Below are positions 7,326-16,057 of a DNA stretch of 64,000 bases, piece by piece. This DNA is from Pseudonocardia alni. GTDB taxonomy: Bacteria; Actinomycetota; Actinomycetes; Mycobacteriales; Pseudonocardiaceae. The notes beneath the pieces are model-generated. The model saw only the letters and a list, made by a program, of their open reading frames with translations. It was not told the origin of the DNA and made no database searches. The position numbers and the translations under genes were made by a program. Position 1 is the first letter of the stretch, and each line of letters opens with the position of its first letter. The stretch spans positions 4,030,001-4,094,000 of the forward strand of contig NZ_PHUJ01000003.1 of assembly GCF_002813375.1 (NCBI RefSeq), given 5' to 3'.

Positions 7326-8888
7326 TCAGCCGCCGCACCGCGCGCCCGGCGGCGGCGTCACGAGGTCGACGAGGTAGTCGGTGACGGCACGGTCGACGCA
7401 GGCGTTGCCGCCGTAGAGGGCGATGCCGTGCTGGGCCGCCTCGACGGTCAGCAGGCTGCCGCCCAGAGCTCGGGCGAGGTGGACACCGCCCTGGTAGGGG
7501 GTTCCCGGGTCGTCGGTCAGCGAGAGGGTCAGGGTGGGTGGCAGCCCGGCCGTGTCGGTGCTCCAGGGGAGGGTCCGGCTGGGGGGCTCGGGCCACCCCT
7601 CGCACTCGTAGTGGGTGGGTCCGCCGGGGCGGCCGGGGTCGAGGAACGGGGCGGCTCGCCGGGCCCGGTCACGCAGCTCGGCCTGTTCGGCGGGGGTGCG
7701 GCGAGGGTTGTCCATGCAGCGGGTGGCGAGGTTGGCGTCGATGTGGGTGGGGCCGCCGTAGTGGCCGTCGGGGCCGCGTCCGAGGGACGCGTCGCGCAGG
7801 GCGAGCAGCGTGTCGCCGCGTCCTGCGGCCAGGTCACGGAGGCCCTGGAGGAGCTGGGGGCGCTGGGCGGGGGAGAACAGCGAGCTGTAGACGGCCGGGA
7901 CCATGTCGGCGTAGGTGAGTGTGCGGCCGTCGGTGGTGGGGGCGGGGTGGTCGAGCAGGGGGCGGGTGAGGTCCTGGAAGACCTCGGTCGCGCGGGCCGG
8001 GTCGGTGCCCAGCGGGCAGTCCGGCTCGGTGGCGCAGGTGGCGGCGAGGTCGTCGAAGGCCTTCTGCCAGGCCGCGAACTGCGACAGACGGAGCTGTGCC
8101 TCGGAGATGTCGGGGTCGACGGCGCCGTCGACGACCATGGCGCGCAGGTTCTGCGGGAACGTCTGGGCGTACATCGCACCCAGTTCGCTGCCGTAGCTGT
8201 AGCCGAGGTAGGTGAGCTTCTCCTCGCCCAGGGCGGCGCGCAGGACGTCCATGTCCTGCACGACCTTGTCGCTCCCGACGCTGGTCAGCGCCTCGACTCC
8301 GCCGGTCGCGTCGGTGCAGCGGCGGGCGATGTCGCGGGCCCGGTCGGTGTCGGCGACGTCGAACAGGTAGGTCGAGGGCAGTGCGTTGCGGTCGGTCTCG
8401 GCGTCGGTGAAGCAGTCCACCCGAGGTGTCGACGCGCCGACTCCGCGCGGGTCGAACCCGATGACGTCGAAGCGTTCCCCGACCGGGACGTTGTCCCAGA
8501 CCGGGCCCAGGGAGGCCACGAAGCTCGCACCGGATCCACCCGGACCGCCGGGGTCGACCAGCAGCGAACCGATCTTCTCGCCGCGTGCCTTCGCCCGGAG
8601 CAGGGCGACCTGCCCGCGGGGGCCGTCGGGGTCGGCGTAGTCCAGCGGGACCTGGACGCGTGCGCAGTCGAAGCGGTCGTTCGCGTAGAGGGCCCGGTCG
8701 GCCGCCGAGGTGGCGAACCCGTCGCAGGGCTGCCAGGTGATCTGCTGGTCGTGGAAGGCGGCGAGCTGTGGTGGCGGTGTGGTCGCGGCCGCGGCGGCTG
8801 CTCCGGGTGGGGCGGGGGCGCCGCAGGCGGCGACGGCGGTCAGCGACACCACTCCCACGGCGAGCCGGAGCAGGTGTGAGCGGAACAT
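7326..8888 (-). CDS. Secreted TAP-family alpha/beta hydrolase (tripeptidyl-aminopeptidase-like lipoprotein)
   Basis: 520-residue exported hydrolase. The N-terminus has a signal peptide with lipobox TAVAAC, then a low-complexity Ala/Pro linker. The catalytic core shows the oxyanion region DPGGPGGSGA, nucleophile elbow GYSYGSE near residue 228, the acid in LTDDPGTPY and a C-terminal His in AAQHGIAL, followed by the TAP C-terminal Cys-containing segment. The start at 8888 has GAGGAG 6 bases upstream. Family members remove tripeptides or short peptides from proteins outside the cell. It is likely membrane-anchored and monocistronic. Confidence 0.9.
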   Translation of the reverse strand: MFRSHLLRLAVGVVSLTAVAACGAPAPPGAAAAAATTPPPQLAAFHDQQITWQPCDGFATSAADRALYANDRFDCARVQVPLDYADPDGPRGQVALLRAKARGEKIGSLLVDPGGPGGSGASFVASLGPVWDNVPVGERFDVIGFDPRGVGASTPRVDCFTDAETDRNALPSTYLFDVADTDRARDIARRCTDATGGVEALTSVGSDKVVQDMDVLRAALGEEKLTYLGYSYGSELGAMYAQTFPQNLRAMVVDGAVDPDISEAQLRLSQFAAWQKAFDDLAATCATEPDCPLGTDPARATEVFQDLTRPLLDHPAPTTDGRTLTYADMVPAVYSSLFSPAQRPQLLQGLRDLAAGRGDTLLALRDASLGRGPDGHYGGPTHIDANLATRCMDNPRRTPAEQAELRDRARRAAPFLDPGRPGGPTHYECEGWPEPPSRTLPWSTDTAGLPPTLTLSLTDDPGTPYQGGVHLARALGGSLLTVEAAQHGIALYGGNACVDRAVTDYLVDLVTPPPGARCGG

Positions 8889-9015
8889 GTCGTCTCCTCG
8901 GGTCGATCGGGTCGTGTCCCATCGCACCCGCGCACGCACCGGTGGCACAGTGGCGTGAGGTCACCGCAGCACATGACGCCGTGTCACTACCGTCGCCGAG
9001 GAGCGTGCCGGACCG

Positions 9016-9270
9016 TTGACGACCATGAAGCTGCTGGACCTGGTCCTCACTGCCGTCACCGTCCTCTCCGTGACCGTGGTCATCGCCTACGTCGGACTCG
9101 CCTACGACACCGGGCTGTTCACCGTCCTGCCCGAGCCGGTCACCGCGTTCTTCCTGCGGAACGGATCCCTGCAGTGGGTGGCGCTCGCCGTGCTCGTCGT
9201 GGGGCTGATCGGCAAGACTCTGGTCGGGCGCACGCTGAAGCAGCGCCGCCCTCAGCCGACGCGGTCGTGA
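9016..9270 (+). CDS. Small two-helix membrane protein
   Basis: 84 residues with two strong hydrophobic helices (VLTAVTVLSVTVVIAYVGLAY and VALAVLVVGLIGKTLVG) and a basic tail. I do not recognise the family. The TTG at 9016 lies 12 bases after GAGGAG; an ATG at 9025 is the alternative. Its stop overlaps the GTG of the histidine kinase (GTGA), so it is translationally coupled to it and may be a sensing partner. Confidence 0.7.
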   Translation: MTTMKLLDLVLTAVTVLSVTVVIAYVGLAYDTGLFTVLPEPVTAFFLRNGSLQWVALAVLVVGLIGKTLVGRTLKQRRPQPTRS

Positions 9271-10526
9271 CCGACCGCCCCACCGGGAGCCCCGTGACCG
9301 ACTCCGATGCCGCCGCCGTGACCGATGTCGTCGTGAGCGGTGGCGCCGACACCGGTGCGGCCGCGGGGACCGCGGCCGCCCGGGCGCGCCGGGCCGCGAT
9401 GCTCACCGCCCTCGCCGCCATCGCCCCGCTGTGCGTGGTCGGTGTCGTGCTCACGGCGCACAGCTGGTGGGAGGGCCTGATCGTCGCCGTGGGTCTGGTC
9501 CTGGCCCTCGGGGTGCTGCGGCAGTGGAGCCTGGACGGCTACTCGCGCGGCGCCGTGTTCACCCTGGCCTTCACCGGGGTGAACTGGCTCGTCGCGGCCC
9601 TGAGCGCCGCGAGCCCGATCACCTTCGTGCCCTTCGCGCTCATCGGGTCGCTGCTGGTGTCCGCCCGCCCGCGTCACCGGCGGATGTGGGTCGGTGCGCT
9701 CGCCGTGGTCGTCGCGGCGTCCGGTGCCGCGGCGCTCCTGCCCCGGCCGCCCACCGTGACCCTCGCCGGCCAGTACGTGCTCCTGCCCCTGCTCGGCACC
9801 CTGTTCGTCGCCGGCGTCATCGTCGTCTCCGAGTACGCGTGGGTCGTCGTGCGTCGTCTGGAACGGGCCCGCGAGGCCGAGCGCGAGCTGGCGGTCGCCC
9901 ACGAGCGAATGCGGTTCGCGGGCGACCTGCACGACATCCACGGGCACTCGCTGCACGTCATCAAGCTCAAGGCCGCCTACGCCCAGGGCCTCGTCCGCGG
10001 CGGCGGCGAGGACGCCGCCGCGACGGCCGTCGCCGAGCTCGGTGAGATCCGGGGACTCGTCGACGACGCCCTCACCCGGACCCGCGAACTCGCCCACGCG
10101 CGCCACCAGCTCAACCTGACCGCCGAGCTGGAGAACACCCGTCGGCTGGGCGAGGCCGCCGGGATCACGGTCGAGGTCCACCACGACCCCGGCGCCGCCC
10201 CCGCCCACCCGCTGCTCGCCCAGGTGCTGCGCGAGGCCACGACCAACCTGCTCCGCCACGCCCGCCCGAGCACCGTGCGCATCACCACGTCGGCGACCCG
10301 GGTCGAGATCACCAACGACGGGGTCGCCCCCGCCGCGGACGCCGGGCCGGAGCTGCGGGGCCTCGCCCGCCTGCGGGACCGCCTGGCCGCGGCCGGCGGC
10401 GACCTGGACGTGACCACCACCCCGACGACGTTCACCGTCGCGGCCCGGCTCGCGAGCCCCGGGGCGGGCACGCGCGGTACCGGCGCGGCCCGACCCACGG
10501 GAGGTGGGGGCCATGGCCGGCGCTGA
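9267..10526 (+). CDS. DesK-like sensor histidine kinase
   Basis: 419 residues. About six membrane helices span residues 30-190. The HisKA_3 phospho-acceptor box GDLHDIHGHSLHVIK lies near 220, and a HATPase region has the N-box REATTNLLRHA. Only a shortened lid (LRGLARLRDRLAAAGG) is visible, as in DesK-type kinases. The GTG overlaps the stop of the small membrane protein, and the kinase end overlaps the regulator start. By family it senses membrane state and phosphorylates the NarL-type regulator next to it. No target operon is adjacent. Confidence 0.92.
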   Translation: MTDRPTGSPVTDSDAAAVTDVVVSGGADTGAAAGTAAARARRAAMLTALAAIAPLCVVGVVLTAHSWWEGLIVAVGLVLALGVLRQWSLDGYSRGAVFTLAFTGVNWLVAALSAASPITFVPFALIGSLLVSARPRHRRMWVGALAVVVAASGAAALLPRPPTVTLAGQYVLLPLLGTLFVAGVIVVSEYAWVVVRRLERAREAERELAVAHERMRFAGDLHDIHGHSLHVIKLKAAYAQGLVRGGGEDAAATAVAELGEIRGLVDDALTRTRELAHARHQLNLTAELENTRRLGEAAGITVEVHHDPGAAPAHPLLAQVLREATTNLLRHARPSTVRITTSATRVEITNDGVAPAADAGPELRGLARLRDRLAAAGGDLDVTTTPTTFTVAARLASPGAGTRGTGAARPTGGGGHGRR

Positions 10527-11130
10527 GCCCGTCCGCATCGTGCTGGCCGACGACGAGAAGCTGCTGCGGACCGCGATGGCGGCGCTGCTGCCCCAGGACG
10601 GGACGATCGTCGTCGTCGCCCAGGCCGAGGACGGCGACGGGGCCGTGCGGGAGACCCTCGAGCACCGTCCCGACGTGCTCGTCGTCGACCTGGAGATGCC
10701 CGGGGCCAACGGCCTCGACGCCGTCGCGCGGATCCGGGAACACCACCCCGAGCAGGCGGTGCTCATGCTCACCCGGCACGCCCGCCCGGGTGTCCTGCGC
10801 CGGGCGCTCAAGCTCGGGGTGCAGGGTTTCATGAGCAAGAGCGCCGACCCCGAGGACATCGTCGCGGTCGTCCACGAGCTGCGGGCCGGGCGTCGGTGGA
10901 TCGCCCACGAGGTCCTCGAGGCATCCGTGATCGACGACTGCCCGCTCACCGACCGCGAGATCGACGCCCTCGCCGAGACCCGCGAGGGCTACTCCGTGGC
11001 ACACATCGCCCGCCGGCTGCACCTCGCCCACGGGACCGTTCGCAACTACCTGTCCAGCGCGATGCAGAAGACCGGCACCGCCACCCGCCACGACGCCGCG
11101 CGCCACGCGCACGAACGCGGCTGGCTCTGA
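10513..11130 (+). CDS. NarL/DesR-family response regulator
   Basis: 205 residues. The receiver domain has acidic residues LADDEK, phospho-acceptor Asp in VVDLEMPG (near 59) and Lys in FMSKSA. The C-terminal LuxR-type helix-turn-helix is LTDREIDALAETREGYSVA followed by LHLAHGTVRNYLS. The ATG at 10513 is chosen because GGAGGT lies 7 bases upstream; a GTG at 10504 is inside that site. It overlaps the kinase gene by 14 bases, so the two form one operon. Confidence 0.93.
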   Translation: MAGAEPVRIVLADDEKLLRTAMAALLPQDGTIVVVAQAEDGDGAVRETLEHRPDVLVVDLEMPGANGLDAVARIREHHPEQAVLMLTRHARPGVLRRALKLGVQGFMSKSADPEDIVAVVHELRAGRRWIAHEVLEASVIDDCPLTDREIDALAETREGYSVAHIARRLHLAHGTVRNYLSSAMQKTGTATRHDAARHAHERGWL

Positions 11131-11312
11131 CACCGGCTGGACGCCGGACCGCGGCCCCCCGGCACCGGCGTCGGCCCGTCCGGCCCGCCGCACGCAGTTC
11201 AGCCTCGCGACCAGCAGGAACGGTCCGGGCGATTCGTCTGGGCGGCGCGATGACGGTCCCTGCTCGAGTCGGCAGGACGGTTCCCGGGGGCTGGAACCGG
11301 GAAGACCCCCGC

Positions 11313-11783
11313 ATGTCCGAGAACCACCAGCAGGACCGCCGCGACGACGACCGACCGGCCCCGGAGCACCGCCGACCGGACGGTGTGTCGGACGAGGCGG
11401 TGGCCACGGTGGGCAAGTTGGCCGAGGCCGTCGAGACGATCGAACGGGCCCGCGGGCACCTCTACGCCTTCCACCAGATGACCGGGTACGCCGACGAGAT
11501 GCTCGACGAGGTCGTCGGCGGCCTGCGGGGGATGGGTCGCGACGATCTGGCGGACCGGATCACCACCGAGCTGATCGGGCTGAACGTCGTCGCGGGGCGG
11601 TGGAGCTTCCAGGTCGTGGAGGAGTACGACGACGGCTACTACCGCACCACGCTGGACCTGGACCGAGCGGTGCGCGACGAGTTGGTCGGTGGGCGGCGGC
11701 ATCTGATGGAGGCCGAGATGAAGGAGCAGCGCCGCACGCGCGGGCGCCCGGGCCACGCCGCGCGACCGCACGAGAGGGACTGA
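11313..11783 (+). CDS. Hypothetical actinobacterial protein
   Basis: 156-residue soluble protein with a charged disordered N-terminus (about 30 residues), a helical core VGKLAEAVETIERARGHLY followed by HQMTGYADEMLDEVV, and a basic tail. It looks like a small helical bundle; I do not recognise the family. The ATG at 11313 is chosen for its GGGAAG-like site; an in-frame ATG at 11250 has none. It stands alone between the two-component system and a gene-poor stretch. Confidence 0.65.
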   Translation: MSENHQQDRRDDDRPAPEHRRPDGVSDEAVATVGKLAEAVETIERARGHLYAFHQMTGYADEMLDEVVGGLRGMGRDDLADRITTELIGLNVVAGRWSFQVVEEYDDGYYRTTLDLDRAVRDELVGGRRHLMEAEMKEQRRTRGRPGHAARPHERD

Positions 11784-12378
11784 CCGCCTCGGTCACGCCG
11801 AGCAGACGTCGTCGCGAGTGTCCGCCACTGCGGACGGGCTGTAACCGGCGATCGGCTACGCCGGTCCGCTCCCGAGGGACCGGCCAGCGGTGTCGCCGGC
11901 CCCGGGCGGCAGGCAGGTGACGCAGTCGTACCCGTGCTTGCCGTGAGTGGTGCCCGCGGCGAACTCGTGCGGTAACCCCGAGCGCGGCCGTCGACGATGC
12001 CGCAGCCTTCGTCTCCCAGCCGCAGGACCGCAGCGTGTCGAGGATCGCGGCGTCCCCGCCTGCTCGATCGGGTCGCCACACACGTGCCGAGCACGGCACC
12101 ACGGTTCCGGCCGCGCCCGCGGACCCGTTCCCCGCCCGACTCACGAGCTCAGCGCTGTTCTCGGCCTCCGTGCGGGTCCGCGCCGTCTCCCTGAGCCGGC
12201 GGCTGCGCCCCGGCAGCGGATCGACGCCCGCGACGACGATGGCTCGGGACGCGCCGCTCGGCAGCTCCTCGATGTGTCCCCGTGACCTGCGCTCCCCCGC
12301 CGCAGCGTAGGCGGGTTTCGTTCCACGGCGCGAAGTCGTTCGCGATCGCGAACAGCGTTGCCGCTGGTCACGGTGTAG
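11784..12378. other. Gap without a supported gene, next to tRNA-Arg
   Basis: About 600 bases with no ORF of convincing codon use. Short minus-strand frames hold fragments such as GKHGYDCVTCLPP (about 11900-11950), but they have no start signal and change frame. The placement at the 3' end of a tRNA gene is typical of old integration sites, so decayed coding sequence is possible but unproven. Confidence 0.4.
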
Positions 12379-12451
12379 TGCCCCCGGCAGGATTCGAACC
12401 TGCGGCACCCGCTTTAGGAGAGCGGTGCTCTATCCCCTGAGCTACGAGGGC
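12379..12451 (-). tRNA. tRNA-Arg (CCT anticodon)
   Basis: 73-base cloverleaf on the minus strand. The acceptor stem GCCCTCG pairs with CGGGGGC (one G-T pair). D-arm GCTCAGGGGATAGAGC, anticodon stem CCGCT/AGCGG with loop CTCCTAA giving CCT, and T-arm GCAGGTTCGAATCCTGC. CCA is not encoded. A TAGGCT -10 element lies 8 bases before the 5' end (12460-12465, minus strand). Confidence 0.95.
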
Positions 12452-12512
12452 CTGACGGAAGCCTACCCGGACGCCTCCCCGCCGGACCGTCGGTGCTGCC
12501 CGCCGCGCCGTG

Positions 12513-12532
12513 GGACGGCGGATCCGCCGTCC
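12513..12532. repeat. Perfect 20-base palindrome
   Basis: GGACGGCG-GATC-CGCCGTCC reads the same on both strands. It lies between the divergent tRNA-Arg and MFS genes and could be an operator or a small hairpin. There is no T-tract, so a classic terminator is unlikely. Confidence 0.7.
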
Positions 12533-12737
12533 GCGCGGAATCCGGGAATCGTCGCCGTGACGTCGCCCACTACGACACCGGAAGGATTCTGCGAGTTCAC
12601 GGCGACAGCGACCTCCTCGCAGTCGGAACAGTGCCACGGGCCGCGTCTGACCTGCGGATTCGTGGAGCGGGGACGATGCCGCCGCTATCTCGCAGTTCGC
12701 GTCGGGAGGCTGCTGCTTTCCTCTGGCAACTGATCCG

Positions 12738-12766
12738 TTGGGGCGATCGGGAAATCGTTCTACGGT
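12738..12766 (+). promoter_or_regulatory. Promoter of the His-tailed MFS gene
   Basis: -35 TTGGGG (12738-12743), 17-base spacer and -10 TACGGT (12761-12766). It sits 25 bases before the GTG at 12792. Confidence 0.6.
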
Positions 12767-12791
12767 CCCCGCAGTCGACGGGGGAGGCCCA

Positions 12792-14120
12792 GTGCGATCG
12801 CTGTTCCGGAACACGCGGTTCCGCCGGTTGTTCACGGCCCAGATCGTCGCTCTGGTCGGGACCGGGCTCACGACGGTCGCGCTCGGGCTGCTCGCCTACG
12901 ACCTGGCCGGCGAGCGGGCCGCGCTCGTCCTCGGCTCGGCGCTGACGATCAAGATGGTGGCCTACGTCGTCGTCGGGCCGGTCGTCGGCGCGGTCGCCGA
13001 CCGGGTCCCGCGACGGATGCTGATGGTCGGTGCGGACGTCGTCCGCGCGGCGGTCGTGCTCGTCCTGCCCTGGGTGACCGGGATCTGGCAGGTGTTCGTC
13101 CTGGTCGCGGTGCTCCAGGTGGCCTCGGCGACCTTCACCCCGGTGTTCCAGTCGGTCATCCCCGACGTCGTCCCCGACGAGCGGGACTACGCCGCGGCGC
13201 TGTCGGCCTCGCAGCTCGCGAGCAGCGCGGAGACGGTGCTGAGCCCGCTGCTGGCCGCGGCGGCCGTCGCGGTGACGAGCTACTCGACGCTGTTCGTCGG
13301 CACCTGTGCCGGGTTCGTGTTCTCCGCGGTCCTCGTGGCGTCGACGGCCGTCCCGCCGGTCGCGGGCCGCGCCCAGGGCGGCTTCGCGACCCGGCTGCTG
13401 CTCGGGGTCCGGCTGTTCCGGGCGGTCCCGCAGCTGCGGGGGCTGCTGGCGCTGGACGTCGTCGTCGCCGCGGTGGGGGTGGTGTCGCTGGTGACGACGG
13501 TGAACGTCGTCCGCGACCTGCTCGGGGGCACCGAGGCCGATGTCGGGCTGCTGCTCGCGGTGTCCGGCGCGGGGACGGCCGCGGCGGCGCTGGCCTCCCC
13601 GTGGGCCGCCCGGCGGCTTCCGGTCCGGACGGTGATGCTGGCCGGCGCGGCGGTCTCCTGCCTGGCGGCCTGCGCGACCCTGCTGCTGGCGGCCGCACCG
13701 TCGTGGACGACCGCGGCACTCGCGTGGGCGCTGGTCGGCTTCGGCCCGGGGTGGATCATGGTCAACACCGGTCGCCTTCTGCGCACCTCGGCCGGGCCCG
13801 GCCAGCGGCCCGCCCTGTTCAGCGCGCAGTTCTCGCTCTCGCACGCCTGCTGGCTGGTCACCTACCCGCTCACCGGCTGGCTGGCGGTCTCGGCCGGCTG
13901 GACGGTCGCCTGGTCGGTCCTCGCCGGGCTCGCGGTCGTCGCGCTCGGGGTGGCGGTCACGGTCTGGCCGACGGCCGGCGCCGACCTCGTGCGGCACCGC
14001 CACGACCACGACGCCGACCACGCCCACGTCGTCACCGCCAGCCCCTCGGTGCACGGCTGGACCCACGCGCACCGGCTCGTCGTCGACGACCAGCACCCGC
14101 ACGGACCCGTCCCGGTGTGA
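12792..14120 (+). CDS. MFS exporter with histidine-rich C-terminal tail
   Basis: 442-residue transporter of the MFS_3/NreB-like type. It has about 12 helices, the loop motif GAVADRVPRRMLM near residue 65, and the family-typical FTPVFQSVIPDVV near 115. The last 40 residues form a soluble tail with many His and Asp (RHRHDHDADHAH, then VHGWTHAH and QHPHG). Such tails bind divalent metals in nickel, cobalt and zinc exporters, so metal efflux is a fair guess; the substrate is not provable here. The GTG follows GGGGGAGG at 6 bases. The gene is convergent with the TetR gene (4 bases apart). Confidence 0.85.
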   Translation: MRSLFRNTRFRRLFTAQIVALVGTGLTTVALGLLAYDLAGERAALVLGSALTIKMVAYVVVGPVVGAVADRVPRRMLMVGADVVRAAVVLVLPWVTGIWQVFVLVAVLQVASATFTPVFQSVIPDVVPDERDYAAALSASQLASSAETVLSPLLAAAAVAVTSYSTLFVGTCAGFVFSAVLVASTAVPPVAGRAQGGFATRLLLGVRLFRAVPQLRGLLALDVVVAAVGVVSLVTTVNVVRDLLGGTEADVGLLLAVSGAGTAAAALASPWAARRLPVRTVMLAGAAVSCLAACATLLLAAAPSWTTAALAWALVGFGPGWIMVNTGRLLRTSAGPGQRPALFSAQFSLSHACWLVTYPLTGWLAVSAGWTVAWSVLAGLAVVALGVAVTVWPTAGADLVRHRHDHDADHAHVVTASPSVHGWTHAHRLVVDDQHPHGPVPV

Positions 14121-14124
14121 CCGT

Positions 14125-14694
14125 TCAGGCCGCCGGGAGCAGCCCGTCGGCGACCTCCCGGGCCGCGCGGATCGGCCCCGTCCCGCGCTCGACCACCGCC
14201 ATCGCGGCCGCCCCCTCCAGAAGGATCATCAGGATCCCGGCGAGCGCCGGGGCCGGCTCGGCCGTCCCCAGCCGCTCGACCTGGGTCTGCAGGTAGCTGC
14301 GCAGCGCGGTCTTGTGGTGCCGGACGACCTCGCGGGCCGGGTGGTCGAGGCGCGGCAGCTCGGAGGCCGCGTTGAGGAACGCGCAGCCGCGGAAGCCCTC
14401 CCGGGACTGCCAGGTCTCGTAGGCGTCGAACACGGCGAGGATCCGGTCCCGCGGCGACGCGTGGTCGGCGGTGATCCGGTCGATGTCGGACTGCCACCGG
14501 CGGTCGCGGTCCCGCAGGTAGGCGACGACGAGCCGGTCCTTCGAGCCGAAGTTCGTGTACAGCGCCGTCTTGGTGACGCCCGCCGCGGCGGCGACGGTGT
14601 CCACCCCGACCGTGTTGATGCCGTCCCGGTAGAAGAGCCGGGACGCGGCGTCGAGCACCTTCGCCCCGGCATCGCCGCGCCGTGTGCGTGCCAT
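14125..14694 (-). CDS. TetR-family repressor
   Basis: 189 residues. N-terminal helix-turn-helix VDTVAAAAGVTKTALYTNFGSKDRL (about 30-55) and a ligand domain with GCAFLNAASEL, typical of the YxaF/LmrA-like TetR group. AGGAGG precedes the ATG at 14694. It is divergent from an MFS exporter. Two near-identical operator-like sites lie between them, one beside each start, so it probably represses both genes until an effector binds. Confidence 0.92.
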   Translation of the reverse strand: MARTRRGDAGAKVLDAASRLFYRDGINTVGVDTVAAAAGVTKTALYTNFGSKDRLVVAYLRDRDRRWQSDIDRITADHASPRDRILAVFDAYETWQSREGFRGCAFLNAASELPRLDHPAREVVRHHKTALRSYLQTQVERLGTAEPAPALAGILMILLEGAAAMAVVERGTGPIRAAREVADGLLPAA

Positions 14695-14710
14695 ACGTCC
14701 TCCTGGGGGA

Positions 14711-14727
14711 AACTGAACGGTCTGTTC
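14711..14727. promoter_or_regulatory. Candidate TetR operator 1
   Basis: AACTGAACGGTCTGTTC, with inner partial dyad GAAC...GTTC, 16 bases before the TetR start. It differs by one base from the site at 14784-14800. Confidence 0.72.
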
Positions 14728-14783
14728 TGATGACCGACTCCAGCAGTATAAACGATTCCATCGATCGACACGGGTTGCGAACA

Positions 14784-14800
14784 AACTGACCGGTCTGTTC
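14784..14800. promoter_or_regulatory. Candidate TetR operator 2
   Basis: AACTGACCGGTCTGTTC, a one-base variant of operator 1, ending 9 bases before the MFS start. The pair flanks the divergent promoters 73 bases apart in the same orientation. Confidence 0.72.
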
Positions 14801-14809
14801 ACTATCGGC

Positions 14810-16057
14810 ATGACGGCGAGCTGCGAACGGCCCGGACCTGCGCCCGCCACCGACCGGCCCTGGTGGACCACCGCGCTGCTCGGCGCGGGGGTGATCGCGC
14901 TCTGCTACGGCGTCGCCCGCTACGCCTACGGACTGTTCGTGCCCCGGTTCACCGAGACGTTCGGCCTGACCCCGGCCGCGGTCGGCGTGCTCGGCGGGCT
15001 CTCCACGGCGGGCTACGTCCTCGGGCTGCTCGCCGCCCCGGCGCTGTCGGCGCGGTCGGCGCGCGGCGCCACGATCGCGGCCGCCGTCTCCGCGACGGTG
15101 GGGCTGCTGCTCATGGCCCTCGCCCCCGGCGTGGTGGTGTTCGGTGCCGCGATCGTGATGGCGGGGGCCGGGGCCGGCATCGCGACGCCCGGGGTGGCGC
15201 AGCTCGTCGTCGAGACGGTCGGTGCGGCCGCGCGCACCCGGGCACAGGCCTGGGCGAACACCGGCACCGGGGCGGGGCTCGCGCTGACCGCGTTCACGCC
15301 GCTGCTGCCGGGGGACTGGCGGGCCGTCTGGCTCGGGTTCGGTCTGGTCGCGGTCGTCGTCACCGCTGCCGCCGCGTGGTCGCTGCCGCGGGGGGTCCCC
15401 GAGGCGGCGCCCACGCAGCGCGGGCACGACCGGGTGCTGCCGCTGCTGGCCGTCGCCGGGCTGCTGGGGCTGGTCAGCGCGCCGTACTGGACCTTCTCGA
15501 CCGCGCGGCTCGACGAGCTCGGCGCCGGGCCGGTCGTCGGCACCGTCGCCTGGTGCGCGATAGGCGTGGTCGGCGTGGTCGGCGGCGCGGTGGGACGGGC
15601 GGCGCAGCGGTACGGGCTGCGGACGGTCGGGCTCGTCGTCTGGACCCTGTTCTCGGCCGGGATCGCCCTGCTCGCCCTGCCGGAGCCGGGCCTGGCCGGT
15701 GCGGTCGTCTCGGCGGGCCTGTTCGGCGCCGGCTACATCGGGCTGACCGGGCTGTGCATCCTGTGGGCCGCACACATCCTCCCGGGCGCCCCCGCACGCG
15801 CGGTCACGTGGGCGTGCCTCGCCCTGGGCGTCGGCCAGACGGTGGGCTCACCGCTCGCCGGGGGGCTGGCCGGCCGGATCGGGACGGCGGGGACGTTCGC
15901 CGTCGCCGCCGCGCTGGGGCTGCTGGCCTGGGCTCAGCTGCACCCGCGGCTGGCGCCGCCGGACGCGGACCGGGCCTGGACGACGGCGTCCCCCGGCGCG
16001 GACGTGCCGCACCGGGGGACGGGGGTCAGCGACGGGCCGGGGCGCGGCCGTGCGTGA
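14810..16057 (+). CDS. MFS transporter, YbfB/YjiJ-like
   Basis: 415 residues with 12 predicted helices. The first helix contains YGVARYAYGLFVPRF, a hallmark of the YbfB/YjiJ group. The cytoplasmic N-terminus is short and the C-terminal tail polar. The ATG at 14810 is close behind operator 2 and lacks a clear Shine-Dalgarno site. It is divergent from, and likely controlled by, the TetR gene. The substrate is unknown; drug or metabolite efflux is usual for TetR-paired exporters. Confidence 0.87.
   Translation: MTASCERPGPAPATDRPWWTTALLGAGVIALCYGVARYAYGLFVPRFTETFGLTPAAVGVLGGLSTAGYVLGLLAAPALSARSARGATIAAAVSATVGLLLMALAPGVVVFGAAIVMAGAGAGIATPGVAQLVVETVGAAARTRAQAWANTGTGAGLALTAFTPLLPGDWRAVWLGFGLVAVVVTAAAAWSLPRGVPEAAPTQRGHDRVLPLLAVAGLLGLVSAPYWTFSTARLDELGAGPVVGTVAWCAIGVVGVVGGAVGRAAQRYGLRTVGLVVWTLFSAGIALLALPEPGLAGAVVSAGLFGAGYIGLTGLCILWAAHILPGAPARAVTWACLALGVGQTVGSPLAGGLAGRIGTAGTFAVAAALGLLAWAQLHPRLAPPDADRAWTTASPGADVPHRGTGVSDGPGRGRA

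Larger units (their letters stand above)
12452..12791. other. Intergenic region with palindrome and promoter
   Basis: 340 bases without a gene. It holds the tRNA-Arg promoter, a perfect 20-base palindrome at 12513-12532 and the promoter of the downstream transporter (12738-12766). Open frames crossing it lack start signals. Confidence 0.6.

Noticed and set aside
11856..12083. Short minus-strand frame with Cys/His fragment GKHGYDCVTCLPP
   Set aside because: No ribosome site or leaderless box, biased to Arg/Gly, and no known motif; kept only as part of the gap note.
12368..12871. Minus-strand frame covering tRNA-Arg and the MFS promoter
   Set aside because: It reads through the tRNA (typical shadow peptide) and has no start signal or recognisable domain.
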